NCBI GenBank assembly: GCA_026119855.1
Contig: JAOWBW010000251.1
Coordinates: 186,001-250,000, forward strand
Direction: 5' to 3'
From: Campanula takesimana
Lineage: Eukaryota; Streptophyta; Magnoliopsida; Asterales; Campanulaceae
Length of the DNA: 64,000 bases
This document shows, in pieces, positions 11,082 to 22,300 of this stretch (its first letter is position 1; each line of letters begins with the position of its first letter). The notes beneath the pieces were generated by a model. That model worked only from the letters and a program-made list of their open reading frames with translations. It made no database searches and was not told where the DNA came from. The position numbers and the translations under genes are program-made.

Positions 11082-13390
11082 AATGTATTAAGCCAACTTG
11101 GCAAAAGTATTAAGGTACTTCGATCAGATCAAGGTGGGGAATACTTAAGCCAAGAATTTGATGATCATCTAAAGAATTGTGGAATAGTTTCACAAATGAC
11201 TCCACCCGGAACACCACAATGGAATTGTATGTCCGAGAGGAGGAATCAAACTTTGTTGGACATTATTGGATCAATGATGAGTCAAGTTGATCTTCCGATA
11301 TCCTTTTGGGGTTATGCACTAGAAACCGCCGCTTTCACACTAAATCATGTTCCAAGTAAATCGGTTCAAAAGACTCCATTTGAGATATGGAGCGGAAAGA
11401 AACCTAGTTTGTCTTTCATGAAGATTTGGGGTTGTGAATTTTTTGTCAAAAGACATGTCTCTGACAAACTTGTACACAAATCTGATAAATATATTTTCGT
11501 GGGATATCATAAGGAGACTAAAGGATATTACTTTTATAACCGAATGAACAACAAAGTGTTTGTTGCCCGAACTGGTGTCTTTCTAGAGAAAGAGTTTCTC
11601 TCCAAAGAAATCAGTGGGAGTAAAGTAAATCTCGAAGAGGTTCGTACCCGAAAATGACATTGAACTGATAGGGTAACAAGAACGAGTCCCACAAGGAGTT
11701 GTGGAACCCGTTCAAGATACACAAGTAACTCGCAGATCTGGTAGGTTACGATCCGAACCCGAGAGATATGGATTCCTCGTAACGGATAGTAATGAGGTGG
11801 AGATCATTGAGAATGATAAACTGACCACCTACCAAGAGCCGATGTCATCTCATGATTCAGATAAGTGGCTTGGAGCCATGGAATCCGAATTACAATCCAT
11901 GCATGATAATCAAGTTTGGAACTTGATTGATGCACCCAAAGGTATAAAAACCATAGGATGCAAATGGTTCTTCAAGAAGAAGACTGACATGGATGGGAAG
12001 GTTCATACTTACAAAGCTAGGCTTGTAGCGAAAGGTTATAGGCAAATTCATGGTATTGACAATGATGAAACCTTTTCACCCGTAGCAATGATCAAGTCTA
12101 TAAGAATTTTGATTGCCATAGCCGCATATTATGACTATGAGATATGGCAAATGGATTTCAAAACCGCTTTCCTTAATGGAAACTTACAGGAGGATGTCTA
12201 TATGACACAACCCGAGGGTTTTGCACAAAATTCTAAAGTATGCAAGTTGCAAAAATCTATCTATGGATTGAAGCAAGCTTCTAGGAGTTGGAATCTCCAT
12301 TTTTATGAATCAATCAAAGAGTTTGGCTTCATCAAGAACGAAGATGAACCTTGTATATACAAAAAGATTAGTGGGAGCATAGTTCTATTTCTTATTTTAT
12401 ATGTGGATGACATATTACTCATTGGAAATGACATTCCTACTATTCAATCTGTAAAGACTTGGTTAGGAAAGTGTTTCGCAATGAAAGATATGGGTGAAGC
12501 TGCATATATCCTTGGCATTAAGATCTATAGAGATAGGTCAAAAAAGCTAATTGGTTTAAGTCAAAGTACATACATTGACAAGGTCCTTAGAAGATTCCGC
12601 ATAGAAGACTCTAAGAGAGGATACTTGCCAGTGTTACATGGAGTTTCTCTAAGCAAGACTCAATGTCCTAAGACAAATGATGAGCGTGAGAAAATGAGTG
12701 GGATTCTATATGCTTCGGCAATTGGATCCATCATGTATGCATGATATGTACTAGGCCAGATGTTTCTTATGCTTTGAGCATGAGGAGTAGATATCAATCT
12801 GAGCCCGGTGAGAGCCAATGGATGGCTGTTAAAGCGATTCTTAAGTACTTGAGAAGGACTAAAGATTCATTTCTAATCTATGGAGGTATGGAAGATGATC
12901 TCGTTGTAAATGGTTACACGGATGCAAGCTTCCAAACCGACAAAGATGATAGTAGATCGTAATTAGGTTTTGTGTTTATGTTTAATGGTGGAGCTGTAAG
13001 CTGGAAGATTTCTAAGCAAAGTACAGTCATTGATTCTACAACAGAAGCTGAGTATATTGATGCATCGGATGCTGCAAAGGAAGCTGTTTGGATTAAGAAG
13101 TTCATCGGTGAACTTGAGGTGGTTCCTAGTATTGCTAATCCAATAGACATTTATTGTGATAATAATGGTGCTATTGATCAAGCAAAGGAACCAAGGGCAC
13201 ATCAGAAATCCAAACACATACTTAGGCGTTTTTATATCATTTGAGAAATTGTTGATGGGGGAGACGTAAATATATACAGAGTACCAACTGATGATAACGT
13301 AGCGGACCCGCTAACAAAGGGACTTCCACAAGCTAAACATAATGGTTATGTTAGGTCCATGGGTATTAGATACATGGGAGATTGGGCCTA
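11082..13390 (+). pseudogene. copia-1 integrase, RT and RNase H (broken)
   Basis: The copia-1 polyprotein resumes at QLGKSIKVLRSDQGG (second integrase Asp) and runs to the same terminal YMGDWA as copia-3. Integrase Glu is in the MSERRNQT stretch. RT has an intact YVDD near 12401 (LYVDDILLIGN). RNase H follows. Breaks include a frame change at 11657-11700, another at about 12742, a TAA at 12960 where copia-3 has Gln, and a TGA at about 13242 where copia-3 has Arg. The last two look like C-to-T decay of methylated sites. Confidence 0.88.
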
Positions 13391-13394
13391 GGGT

Positions 13395-13405
13395 AAGTGG
13401 GAGAT
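13395..13405 (+). promoter_or_regulatory. copia-1 polypurine tract
   Basis: AAGTGGGAGAT lies immediately upstream of the 3' LTR. The same tract occurs in copia-2 (30513-30523) and, on the minus strand, in copia-3. It primes plus-strand DNA synthesis. Confidence 0.8.
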
Positions 13406-14946
13406 TGTTAGTGTTGGTGCCCTAGGAACGTTTATTTAAACGTTATGTATGTTATCATTTCATTCATATTAATAAAGGGATGTTGTGATTATTATTGTTG
13501 TTCATGTTTACTTATAATAATCTCCGTCCCTAGTACTTATGAAGCACTAGTATAAGTCTAAATATTCATGGGATGATCATGTTAGACTTATGGGTACTTG
13601 TTGGTGAATAAAGTATAGGACATAACCTATTCTATGAGATTTATGTCATGGTCAATGTCATATATAGATCTCATATTAGTTATGTCATTTGAATCCTTAG
13701 ACAATAAGTTATTATAGTCTTCCACTTGATGAACATTATGTTTGACATATTCAAACGCTACCTTTAACCAGGAAGTTATAAAGGGTATGATTGGCATAAT
13801 CAGATTCACGTAGGGAAGAAAAATAAGCTAAATGGATTTGTCCATCTTCGGAGAGATGTCAAGCTTGGGCCCCTCGTAGAGTGATGTTGATGAAATATTT
13901 GGCCAAACTCAAATGAATTGATTGGATCTATGTCACTTGGATTATCAACATATTCGGGATCAAGAAAGTATTGAACAAATACTAGTTAACTTGATGACCA
14001 TGACTTGTGTTCAATGACATCGCGGACAAAGGGATTGTGACATGTTCTATAAAGGAATGAAAACTTGTATATAGTTACACTATTTGGGTAGGTATGACGG
14101 TTTGCTAGAACCTAATCATATATTATGGGTTTATGTTTAACCCCATTGCCAACTTAGTGTAATCCTATAGGGTCACACACAAATAGAACATATCCTAAAG
14201 GACTTAATTAGCATTTGGGTCGAAGGACCTTTGAGGGACTTTAGGAATTTAGAGGAGAAAACAAGAAACTGGAAAACTGGATGGTTCGCGCGGACCTATT
14301 TAAGGACCCGGGCGGACCTTGCATAGGACCCGACCGGACCTCCTGTGATACCTGGTCGGAGCTTGTATAGGATCCGGCCGGACCTCCTGGTATACCCGGG
14401 CGGACCAGTCGGTTTCAGCCTGGTATTTTCTTAGTCCGTTTTCTTGCGGGTTTGGCCACTTGTTACCTATTTAGAATAGGAGAAACAAGTAAAAAAAAAA
14501 CCCTCTAGTTTCCCTAATAATAATATAACATTGTGTGAGCCTCTAAAGAGTTTGAGAGAGTTATTTCTTGTTCTAAGATCCCTTGGGTGAAGAACAAGAA
14601 CATCACAATAAAATTCCATATAGTTCTAATACAATTGTGAAAGCGTGTTTCATAATTTGGTCTAGCAACCAAGATCAAGAAGTTTCTTGAAATTCGTTCG
14701 AGGTGTGGATACCAATAGAGGGTGAAGCTTATCACCTCCATAGTTCCTGTTCCTGCTGTTGTTCGTGATCAAGTTTCAAATCTCCACCAAGAATCAAGGT
14801 TGTTAATCAAAGGCATCAAGGGTTAGTATTCTAGTATTCATTATGCATGTATTTGACTTAATCATATGAATGGATCTATGGGCTTTGGGTTTCATGAAAA
14901 ATTTTAATGCTTTATTCCGCTGCGCATGATTATAGGAAACCCAACA
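13406..14946 (+). repeat. copia-1 3' LTR
   Basis: A 1541 bp LTR starts TGTTAGTGTTGG and ends AACCCAACA. It is homologous along its length to the copia-3 LTRs (17849-19329, 24897-26377, opposite strand) but clearly diverged. The CpG-word array at 14285-14407 occupies the same relative position as in copia-2 and copia-3. Confidence 0.9.
14285..14407. repeat. CpG-word array in copia-1 LTR
   Basis: Five or six copies of a word of the type GACCCGGCCGGACCT and TCCGGCCGGACC are separated by 10-20 bp spacers. The core TCCGGCCGGA is a perfect palindrome. The region where the related LTRs have their TATA box has become a poly-A run here (14490-14502). Confidence 0.75.
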
Positions 14947-15060
14947 GTCTGGACAAATACAGACTATTTAACTCAAAAATGTATTCCACACAAATCACAC
15001 TTTTAAAATGTAAATTTTAAAATATTCAATTTTTTTGAACAGAAAACTATGTTGAACCTT
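14947..15060. other. Sequence between copia-1 and tandem array
   Basis: AT-rich, non-coding, no motif recognised. This is presumed flanking DNA that predates the copia insertions. Confidence 0.5.
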
Positions 15061-15262
15061 CTTATTTAACAACTGAGATGTTCTCATTTGTTTGTCGTCG
15101 GAGTTTGTCGTCTTTTTAGTTGACAACTGAGAACTAAAAAGAAGTTCTCATATGTTGCTCGTCGGAGTTTGTCACTTTCTCGATTAAAAATTGAGAAGTT
15201 TTCATTTGTTGGTCATCGAATTTGGTCGTCTTCTCAGTTGAAAATTGGGAAAAAAATGAGAA
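15061..15262. repeat. Tandem array, left remnant
   Basis: Three or so degenerate units contain TTGACAACTGAGAAC and GTTCTCATTTGTTTGTCGTCGG, spaced roughly 55-65 bp. The array continues at 31925 beyond the inserted copia-2. The array, not the retroelement, is the older DNA here. Confidence 0.8.
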
Positions 15263-15267
15263 CATAC

Positions 15268-16662
15268 TGTTGGATATTATGCCCTAGGCCCTTGAGAAAG
15301 GCCTATGCGTTATATCATAGCTTCATTGTTATAGAGATAACAAACCTGATTATTATATCTTTTGCATGTTTATTATAATGATCATTGTCCCTAGCACTTA
15401 TGAAGGGCTAGCATGAGTTTAATGGATAATCATATGATGATTATAGCGCATAGGATGCGGATTAAACTTGTGGGTACATGTTGGAGAACAAGTACTGGAT
15501 AGACCCGTTATGAGATTTATGTTATGGTCAAATGTCATAATTAAATCTCATAATAGTTATATCATTTATCCTTAGACCTGAGATTATCATAGTCTTCCAC
15601 ATGATGAACATTATGTTTGACGTACTCAAACGCTACCCCTAACCGGGTGGTTATAAAGGCTACGATTGGCATAATCGGATTCCTGTAGGGAAGAATGATA
15701 AGTCAAGATGGGATTTGTCCCTCTCTCAAGAGAGATATCTGCTTGGCCACTCGATGAGTGAGATTGATAATAGTGTACGGCCGTACCCAAATGAATTGAC
15801 GCGTTCAATGTTATTTGCTCATATCAATCTACTCGAGATCGAGAAAGCATTGGACAACATAAGTTGACGTGGACCATGACTTATGTCCAATATGATATCG
15901 TGTGACAAAGGGATTGTGATATGTTCTATAAGGTTACTTTGGGCTTTCAAAGTTATACTAATTGGGTAGTCATAATGGCTTGGTAGAGTCGGCTTATGAC
16001 TTACGGTTTTGACTCGTTCGGACTCGTTGCCAACTTTGTATAATCCTATTGGGTCACACACAATAGAACGGATTGAATAAGGCACAGAAAACGGGAAAAA
16101 CTGGATCCTACTGGAAGGATCCGTACGGATGGTTTGGGAGCCACCCAACCAATCCGTACGGATGGTTTGTCCAGACGGAAAACAGTTTGTTCAGTTCTCT
16201 TGTTTGACAAGGAATTCTGATCCCAAAAGGAATTAGGTTTATACCCTACTATATATGTGTGCAGCCGGGTTTGAGAAACCTAATGGTTGATTTTAGAAAT
16301 TATAACATGTTGTTTGAGAAACAATTACACACATATAGAGGGGATTATTAGTTTTGAGATTTAGAATCATCAAAACTCAATAATCAATGGAGCAAAATAA
16401 TTCCTATAAAGAAATCGTTTCTTCATCAAGCCTTGGGTCTAGTAATCGAGATCAAGAAGGTGTTCTTGATATCCGTTCGACGTGTGGATACCGATAGAGG
16501 GTGTTTGCGTTAGCACCTTAAAGTCCGTGTTCATGGATTCGATCTTCAAGGGTATGTTTTTTTCATCTTGTATTTAATTTATTCAACATGCACGGATACG
16601 GGCTCTTGGGTGTTTGATTTATATGTTTAATTCCGCTGTGCATGATGCATCAAAACCCAACA
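15268..16662 (+). repeat. copia-2 5' LTR
   Basis: 1395 bp, TGTTGGATATTATG...AACCCAACA. It contains a CpG-word array at 16118-16178 (two TCCGTACGGATGGTTTG words) and a TATA-like TATATATG at 16250-16257. Confidence 0.93.
16118..16178. repeat. CpG-word pair upstream of TATA in copia-2 LTR
   Basis: Two copies of TCCGTACGGATGGTTTG lie about 70-130 bp upstream of TATATATG at 16250. TCCGTACGGA is a perfect 10 bp palindrome. The pair is preserved in the other LTR at 31374-31433. Confidence 0.8.
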
Positions 16663-16663
16663 G

Positions 16664-16675
16664 TGGTATCAGAGC
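16664..16675 (+). promoter_or_regulatory. copia-2 primer-binding site
   Basis: TGGTATCAGAGC, complementary to the 3' end of initiator methionine tRNA, lies one base after the LTR. Confidence 0.88.
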
Positions 16676-17848
16676 CGCGTTCATTGTTGATTATTTTAGT
16701 ATATCATGTTGAAATTGTTTAATTCGATTATATAATATCTACATGATAATAAGATGAATATGTGATTTGAGTTTTATATATGAGATATAAAATTTATGAG
16801 AATGAATATGGGGATTATGTAATTATTGTATTGATTTGATCCATATGAATAATTGGATGTTGGGATTATCAATAAATAATTGGATTATGTGTATTGATAA
16901 CTTAGATCTAATTTATATATATATATATAATAAATTGTTTATTCATGATATTGATTAGATCTAATTAAATTCGTAATCTGTAAATTCATGTTTCTGTAAT
17001 CTGATTATGTACAAACATGATATTGGATTTGGTCGAATTTCTGAAATTCTGAAAAAAACTTGGAAATCTGGGATCCTACCAATAGGTCCGTACGGATGGT
17101 TTGGGTGATGCCAAACTGATCCGTACGGCTAGTTTGGAAATTCTCAGATTTGATTTTGTTTTCTGGTGTTCAGATTCTTTTCTAAATTGTTTACAGAATT
17201 CGAATCTGGAAACTGGAAACTGCTTTCAGACGGTTGGTTTCCGAAACCGTGTTTCCTGAAACAATTTTCGGCTGAAGAATTCAGAAAGGATGCAGAAATC
17301 AGAATTCTAAAGAGTTTAGAATTGCTGTAATCTGTGAGATTAAGAGACAATAAAAAGGTCTTGGGACATGTGACCAATCTATACGGGAATGTGGATGCCT
17401 TTTGGCTTAGTTTCGACCGTATAGAGAAGTTACTTGGTTCCTTGATCTTAGTACGGAAATGTGGATGCCTTTTGGCTTAGTTTCGGCCGTACGGTTTGTG
17501 CCTCTCAATTTCAAGATGCTCTGCGGATACAGTTTCAGAATTCTGAAGAGTTCAGAGTTTATGTAACCTGTATGAAAGAACTGTACGGATAAATCTGGAT
17601 GCTTCCAGAAACATCCGTACGGATGGTGTGGGCATTACTGATTCTGATCTGTTTCAGACGGCAGGTTTTGGAAACCGTGTTTCCTGAAACAGATTTCAGT
17701 TCATAAGTCCAGACAGTTACTGAGATCATAATCTTAAAGGAGTTTAAGGTTAGTGTAATCTCAAAGTTTCAGAATTACCCCTATACAAAGTGCAAATAGT
17801 TTGCAGAGAAGGAAACTATATTTGGATTAATTCGTTGCATGGACCAAT
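16676..17848 (+). other. copia-2 leader, upstream part
   Basis: Non-coding leader. It carries more TCCGTACGG words (17086-17135 and near 17610) and a doubled segment at 17385-17492 in which GGATGCCTTTTGGCTTAG recurs. The GGTTTTGGAAACC-type segment also repeats (about 17228 and 17660). The leader is cut at 17848 by copia-3. Confidence 0.75.
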
Positions 17849-18295
17849 TGTTGGGTTTCGAAGACACATGCGCAACAGAATATAGCAATTAAAATTTTAA
17901 GAAACCCAAAGCCATGGATCCATTCATATGATTAAATCAAATACAACAACATGAATATAGGATAAAACTAACCCTTGATGACTATCAAAGTTTTCTTTGG
18001 TCATGGTGGAGAAACTTGAAGCTTTATCACGGACAAAATCACGAACTTTGCAGATGATAAAATTCACCCTCTAGCGGTATCCACACTTCGAACGAATATC
18101 AAGAGCCTCCTTGATCTTGGTTGCTAGACCAATAATTATGAAACACACTTTCACAATTGATATGACTATATGGAATTTTTCTTTTGTGTATTATCTTGTT
18201 CTTCAACAAAGAATGTCTTAGAACAAAATAAAACCTCTCTCAAACTCTTTGGAGACTCACAAAAGGCTATCACTGAAGTTCTGGCCGAAATCATC

Positions 18296-18303
18296 CTTTT
18301 ATA
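18296..18303 (-). promoter_or_regulatory. copia-3 LTR TATA box
   Basis: TATAAAAG on the minus strand. In transcription order it follows the CpG-word array by about 85-195 bp. The same site occurs in the other LTR at about 25344. Confidence 0.65.
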
Positions 18304-18385
18304 CACAAGCAAGACCTATTCCAAATAGGAAACTTGTGTCAAAAGACATTCCAAATCGAATTAGGAAAGCTCCAGCCGACAGTAC

Positions 18386-18494
18386 TGTGCGGCCGCCCAG
18401 AATACACTGTGCGGTCGCACAACTATCTGAAACAAACTGGTACAAAAATGAGCTAAGTGTGCGGCCGCCCAGTCCACACTGTGCGGTCGCCCAC
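18386..18494. repeat. Alternating CpG-word pairs in copia-3 LTR
   Basis: Two pairs, each made of TGTGCGGCCGCCCA followed by TGTGCGGTCGCCCA (one ends in CAC). The first form contains the palindrome GCGGCCGC. The alternation GGCC/GGTC is kept in the other LTR (25434-25541) and in the leader (24516-24592). Confidence 0.8.
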
Positions 18495-19329
18495 TTCCCC
18501 AGAATGTCCAGAATTTCCAAAATTCCAATTTAGTCCTTTTAAAGATTCGTTCTATTGTGTGTGACCCTCTAGGATTATACTAAGTTGGCAATGGGTTCAA
18601 ACATGAAACCATAAGATAAGATTAGGTTCTAGCAAACCGTCACACCTACCCAAATAGTATAACTAGATACAAGTTCGCATTCCTTTAGAATATGTCATAA
18701 CCCCTTTGTCCACGATGTCATTGAACACAAGTCATGGTCAAACAGTCAACTTGTTTTTGTTCAATACTTTCTCGATTCCGAATATGTTGATAATCCAAAT
18801 GACATTGATCCAATCAATTCATTTGAGTCCGGCCGAACATTTCATCAACATTATTACTACGAGAGGCCCAAGCTTGACATCTCTCCGTAGAGGGACAAAT
18901 CCATTTAGCTTATTATTCTTCCCTTCGTGAATCCGACCATGCCAATCATACCCTTTATAACTACCCGGTTAAAGGTAGCGTTTGAATATGTCAAACATAA
19001 TCTTCATCAAGTGGAAGACTATAATAACTTCATGTCTAAGGATTCGAATGACATAACTAATATGAGATATATGTTCGACATAGACCATGACATAAATCTC
19101 ATACAGCGGGTCATGTCCAGTACCTTGTTCCAAACAAGTACCCATAAATCTAACATGATCATCCCATGATCATTTACCCTTTATACTAGTGCTTAACAAG
19201 TACTAGGGACGGAGATTATTATAAGTAAACATGAACAACAATAATAATCAAAACATCTCTTTATTGATATGAAATAAATGATAACAATTACAACGTTTAT
19301 CAAACGTGCCTAGGGCACCACTACCAACA

Positions 19330-19340
19330 ATCTCCCACTT
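19330..19340 (-). promoter_or_regulatory. copia-3 polypurine tract
   Basis: AAGTGGGAGAT on the minus strand, immediately next to the 3' LTR and three bases past the gag-pol stop codon. Confidence 0.8.
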
Positions 19341-19343
19341 GCC

Positions 19344-22300
19344 CTAGGCCCAATCTCCCATGTATCTAATACCCATGGACCTAACATGACCATCATGTTT
19401 AGCTTGTGGAAGTCCCTTTGTTAGCGGATCCGCAACATTGTCATCAGTAGGTACTCTGCATATATTTACGTCTCCCCTATCAACGATCTCTCGAATGATA
19501 TGAAAACGCCTAAGTATGTGTTTGTATTTCTGATGTGCTCTTGGTTCCTTTGCTTGAGCAATAGCACCATTATTATCGCAATAAATGTCTATTGGATTAG
19601 CAATGCTAGGAACCACTTCAAGTTCAGTTATGAACTTCTTAATCCAAACAGCTTCCTTTGCAGCATCCGATGCAGCAATATACTCAGCTTCTGTTGTAGA
19701 ATCAGCGGTTGTACTTTGCTTGGAACTCTTCCATCTTACAGCTCCACCATTTAACATAAACACAAAACCCGATTGCGATCGGCTATCATCTTTGTCGGTT
19801 TGGAAGCTTGCATCTGTGTAAGCATTTACAACGAGATCATCTTCCATTCCTCCATAGACCAAAAACGAGTCTTTAGTTCTTCTCAAGTACTTAAGAATCG
19901 CTTTCACAGCTATCCAGTGATTTTCGCCAGGGTCGGATTGGTATCTACTTGTCATGCTTAAAGCATAAGATACATCCAGCCTAGTACAAATCATGGCATA
20001 CATGATGGACCTAATTGCCGAAGCATATGGAACATCATTCATTTTCTCACGCTCATCGTTTGTCTTAGGACATTGAGTCTTGCTTAGAGAAACTCCATGT
20101 AACATGGGCAAGGTGCCTCTCTTAGAATTTTCCATGCGGAATCTTCTAATGACCTTGTCAATGTATGTACTTTGGCTTAAACCAAGTAGCCTCCTTGATC
20201 TATCTCTATAGATCTTAATGCCAAGAATATATGCGGCTTCACCCATATCTTTCATTGCGAAGCACTTTCCTAACCAAGTCTTCACAGACTGAAGTGTAGG
20301 AATGTCGTTTCCAATGAGCAATATGTCATCCACATATAAAGTAAGGAATAGCACTATGCTCCCACTAATCTTCTTGTATACACAAGGCTCATATTCGTTC
20401 TTGATGAAACCAAACTCTTTGACCGATTCATCAAAACGGAGATTCCAACTCCTAGAAGCTTGCTTCAATCCATAGATGGATCTCTGCAATTTGCATACCT
20501 TAGAATCTTGTTCAAAACCTTCTGGTTGAGTCATATACACATCCTCTTGAAGTTTTCCATTCAGGAAAGCGGTTTTGACGTCCATCTGCCATATTTCATA
20601 GTCATGATATGCGGCAATGGCAAGCAAAATTCTTATAGACTTGATCATTGCTACGGGTGAAAAGGTCTCATCATAGTCAATACCATGAATTTGCCTATAA
20701 CCCTTCGCTACAAGCCTAGCTTTGTAAGTATGCACCTTCCCATCCATGTCAGTCTTCTTCTTGAAGACCCATTTGCATCCTATGGTTTTTACACCTTCGG
20801 GCGCATCAATCAAATTCCAAACTTGATTGTCTTGCATGGATTGCAATTCGGATTCCATGGCTCCAAGCCACTTGTCCGAATCAGGAGAAGACATCGCCTC
20901 TTGGTAGGTTGACGGTTCATCATTTTCAATGATTTCTACCTCATTACTATCCGTTACGAGAAATCCATATCTCTCGGGCTCAGATCGTAACCTACTAGAT
21001 CTGCGAGTTGCTTGTGTATTTTGAACAGGTTCCACAACTCCTTGTGGTACTTGTTCTTGTTCCATTATTGGTTCAATGTTATTTTCTGGGTCTCGAATTT
21101 CTTCAAGATTTATTTTACTCCCACTGATTTCTTTGGAGAGAAACTCTTTCTCTAGAAAGATACCAGTTCGGGCAACAAACACTTTGTTATCCTCACGGTT
21201 GTAAAAGTAATATCCTCTAGTTTCCTTAGGGTATCCCACGAAAATACATTTATCAGATTTGTGTGCAAGTTTGTCTGAGACAAGTCTTTTGACAAAAGCT
21301 TCGCAACCCCAAATCTTCATGAAAGACATACAAGGCTTCTTTCTGCTCCACATCTCATATGGAGTCTTTTGAACCGATTTAGTTGGAACACGATTTAGTG
21401 TGAAAGCAGCGGTTTCTAGGGCGTAACCCCAAAAGGATATTGGAAGATCAACTTGACTCATCATTGATCGAACCATGTCTAACAAAGTCCGATTCCTCCT
21501 CTCGGACACACCATTCCATTGTGGTGTTCCGGGTGGAGTCAATTGTGAAACTATTCCACAATTCTTTAGACGATCATCAAATTCTTGACTCAAGTATTCT
21601 CCACCTCGATCTGATCGAAGTGCCTTAATACTTTTGCCAAGTTGTTTTTCTACTTCATTTTGAAATATTCTAAATATCTCAAATGCTTCACTTTTATGTT
21701 TCATTAGGTAAACATACCCAAATCTACTATAATCATCAGTGAAGGTTATGAAGTATTGAAATCCTCCCCTACCATTGCTACTTAATGGTCCGCATACATC
21801 GGAATGTATCAACCCCAATAAGTCGCTTGCCCTTTCACCCAACTTGGTAAAAGGTGTCTTAGTCATTTTTCCAAGAAGACACGACTCACAAGTATCATAT
21901 GACTCGAGGTCACATGAACCTAAAAGTCCGTCCCCATGGAGCTTTGAGATACGCTTCTCATTAATATGACCGAGACGGCAATGCCACAAATAAGTATGAT
22001 TTATATCATTAGGTTTAGATTTCTTATTTACATGATAGACATTGTCATTATTTTCATTCTTGACATCCAAGATATAAAGGCCATTAAATGAATTAGCAAT
22101 ACCATAAAGCACATCATTTAAATAAATAGAAAATTTCTTATTCTCAATAAGAAACTTAAAACCTTCATTATCCAAACAAGAAATTGAAATAATATTTCTG
22201 CTTAAATCCGGAACATAATAACAATTGTTCAAAACAAGAATTAATCCAGAAGGTAAAGTGACTTCATAAGTCCCTACGGCTAATGCAGCAACTCTTGCTC

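Larger units (their letters stand above)
1..14946 (+). mobile_element. copia-1: decayed Ty1/copia retrotransposon, 5' LTR off-window
   Basis: The window opens inside the leader of a plus-strand copia element. The sequence at 1-43 and 2256-3448 matches, on the opposite strand, the leader of the intact copia-3 element (23304-24883). Order: leader, gag, protease, integrase, reverse transcriptase, RNase H, polypurine tract, 3' LTR (13406-14946). Three foreign insertions split it (44-2250, 4390-5376, 6010-11081). The coding region has many stops and frameshifts, so it is dead. The 5' LTR should lie within a few hundred bases upstream of position 1. The five bases after the 3' LTR are GTCTG, but the matching duplication cannot be checked here. 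Confidence 0.9.
17849..19329 (-). repeat. copia-3 3' LTR
   Basis: Lies at the left because the element is on the minus strand. Starts TGTTGGGTTTCG and ends CTACCAACA in plus orientation. Contains a TATA box (18296-18303) and the paired CpG words (18386-18494). Confidence 0.95.

Noticed and set aside
16664..16675. tRNA gene suggested by the TGGTATCAGAGC motif
   Set aside because: Only the 12-base primer complement is present, next to LTR ends; no cloverleaf.
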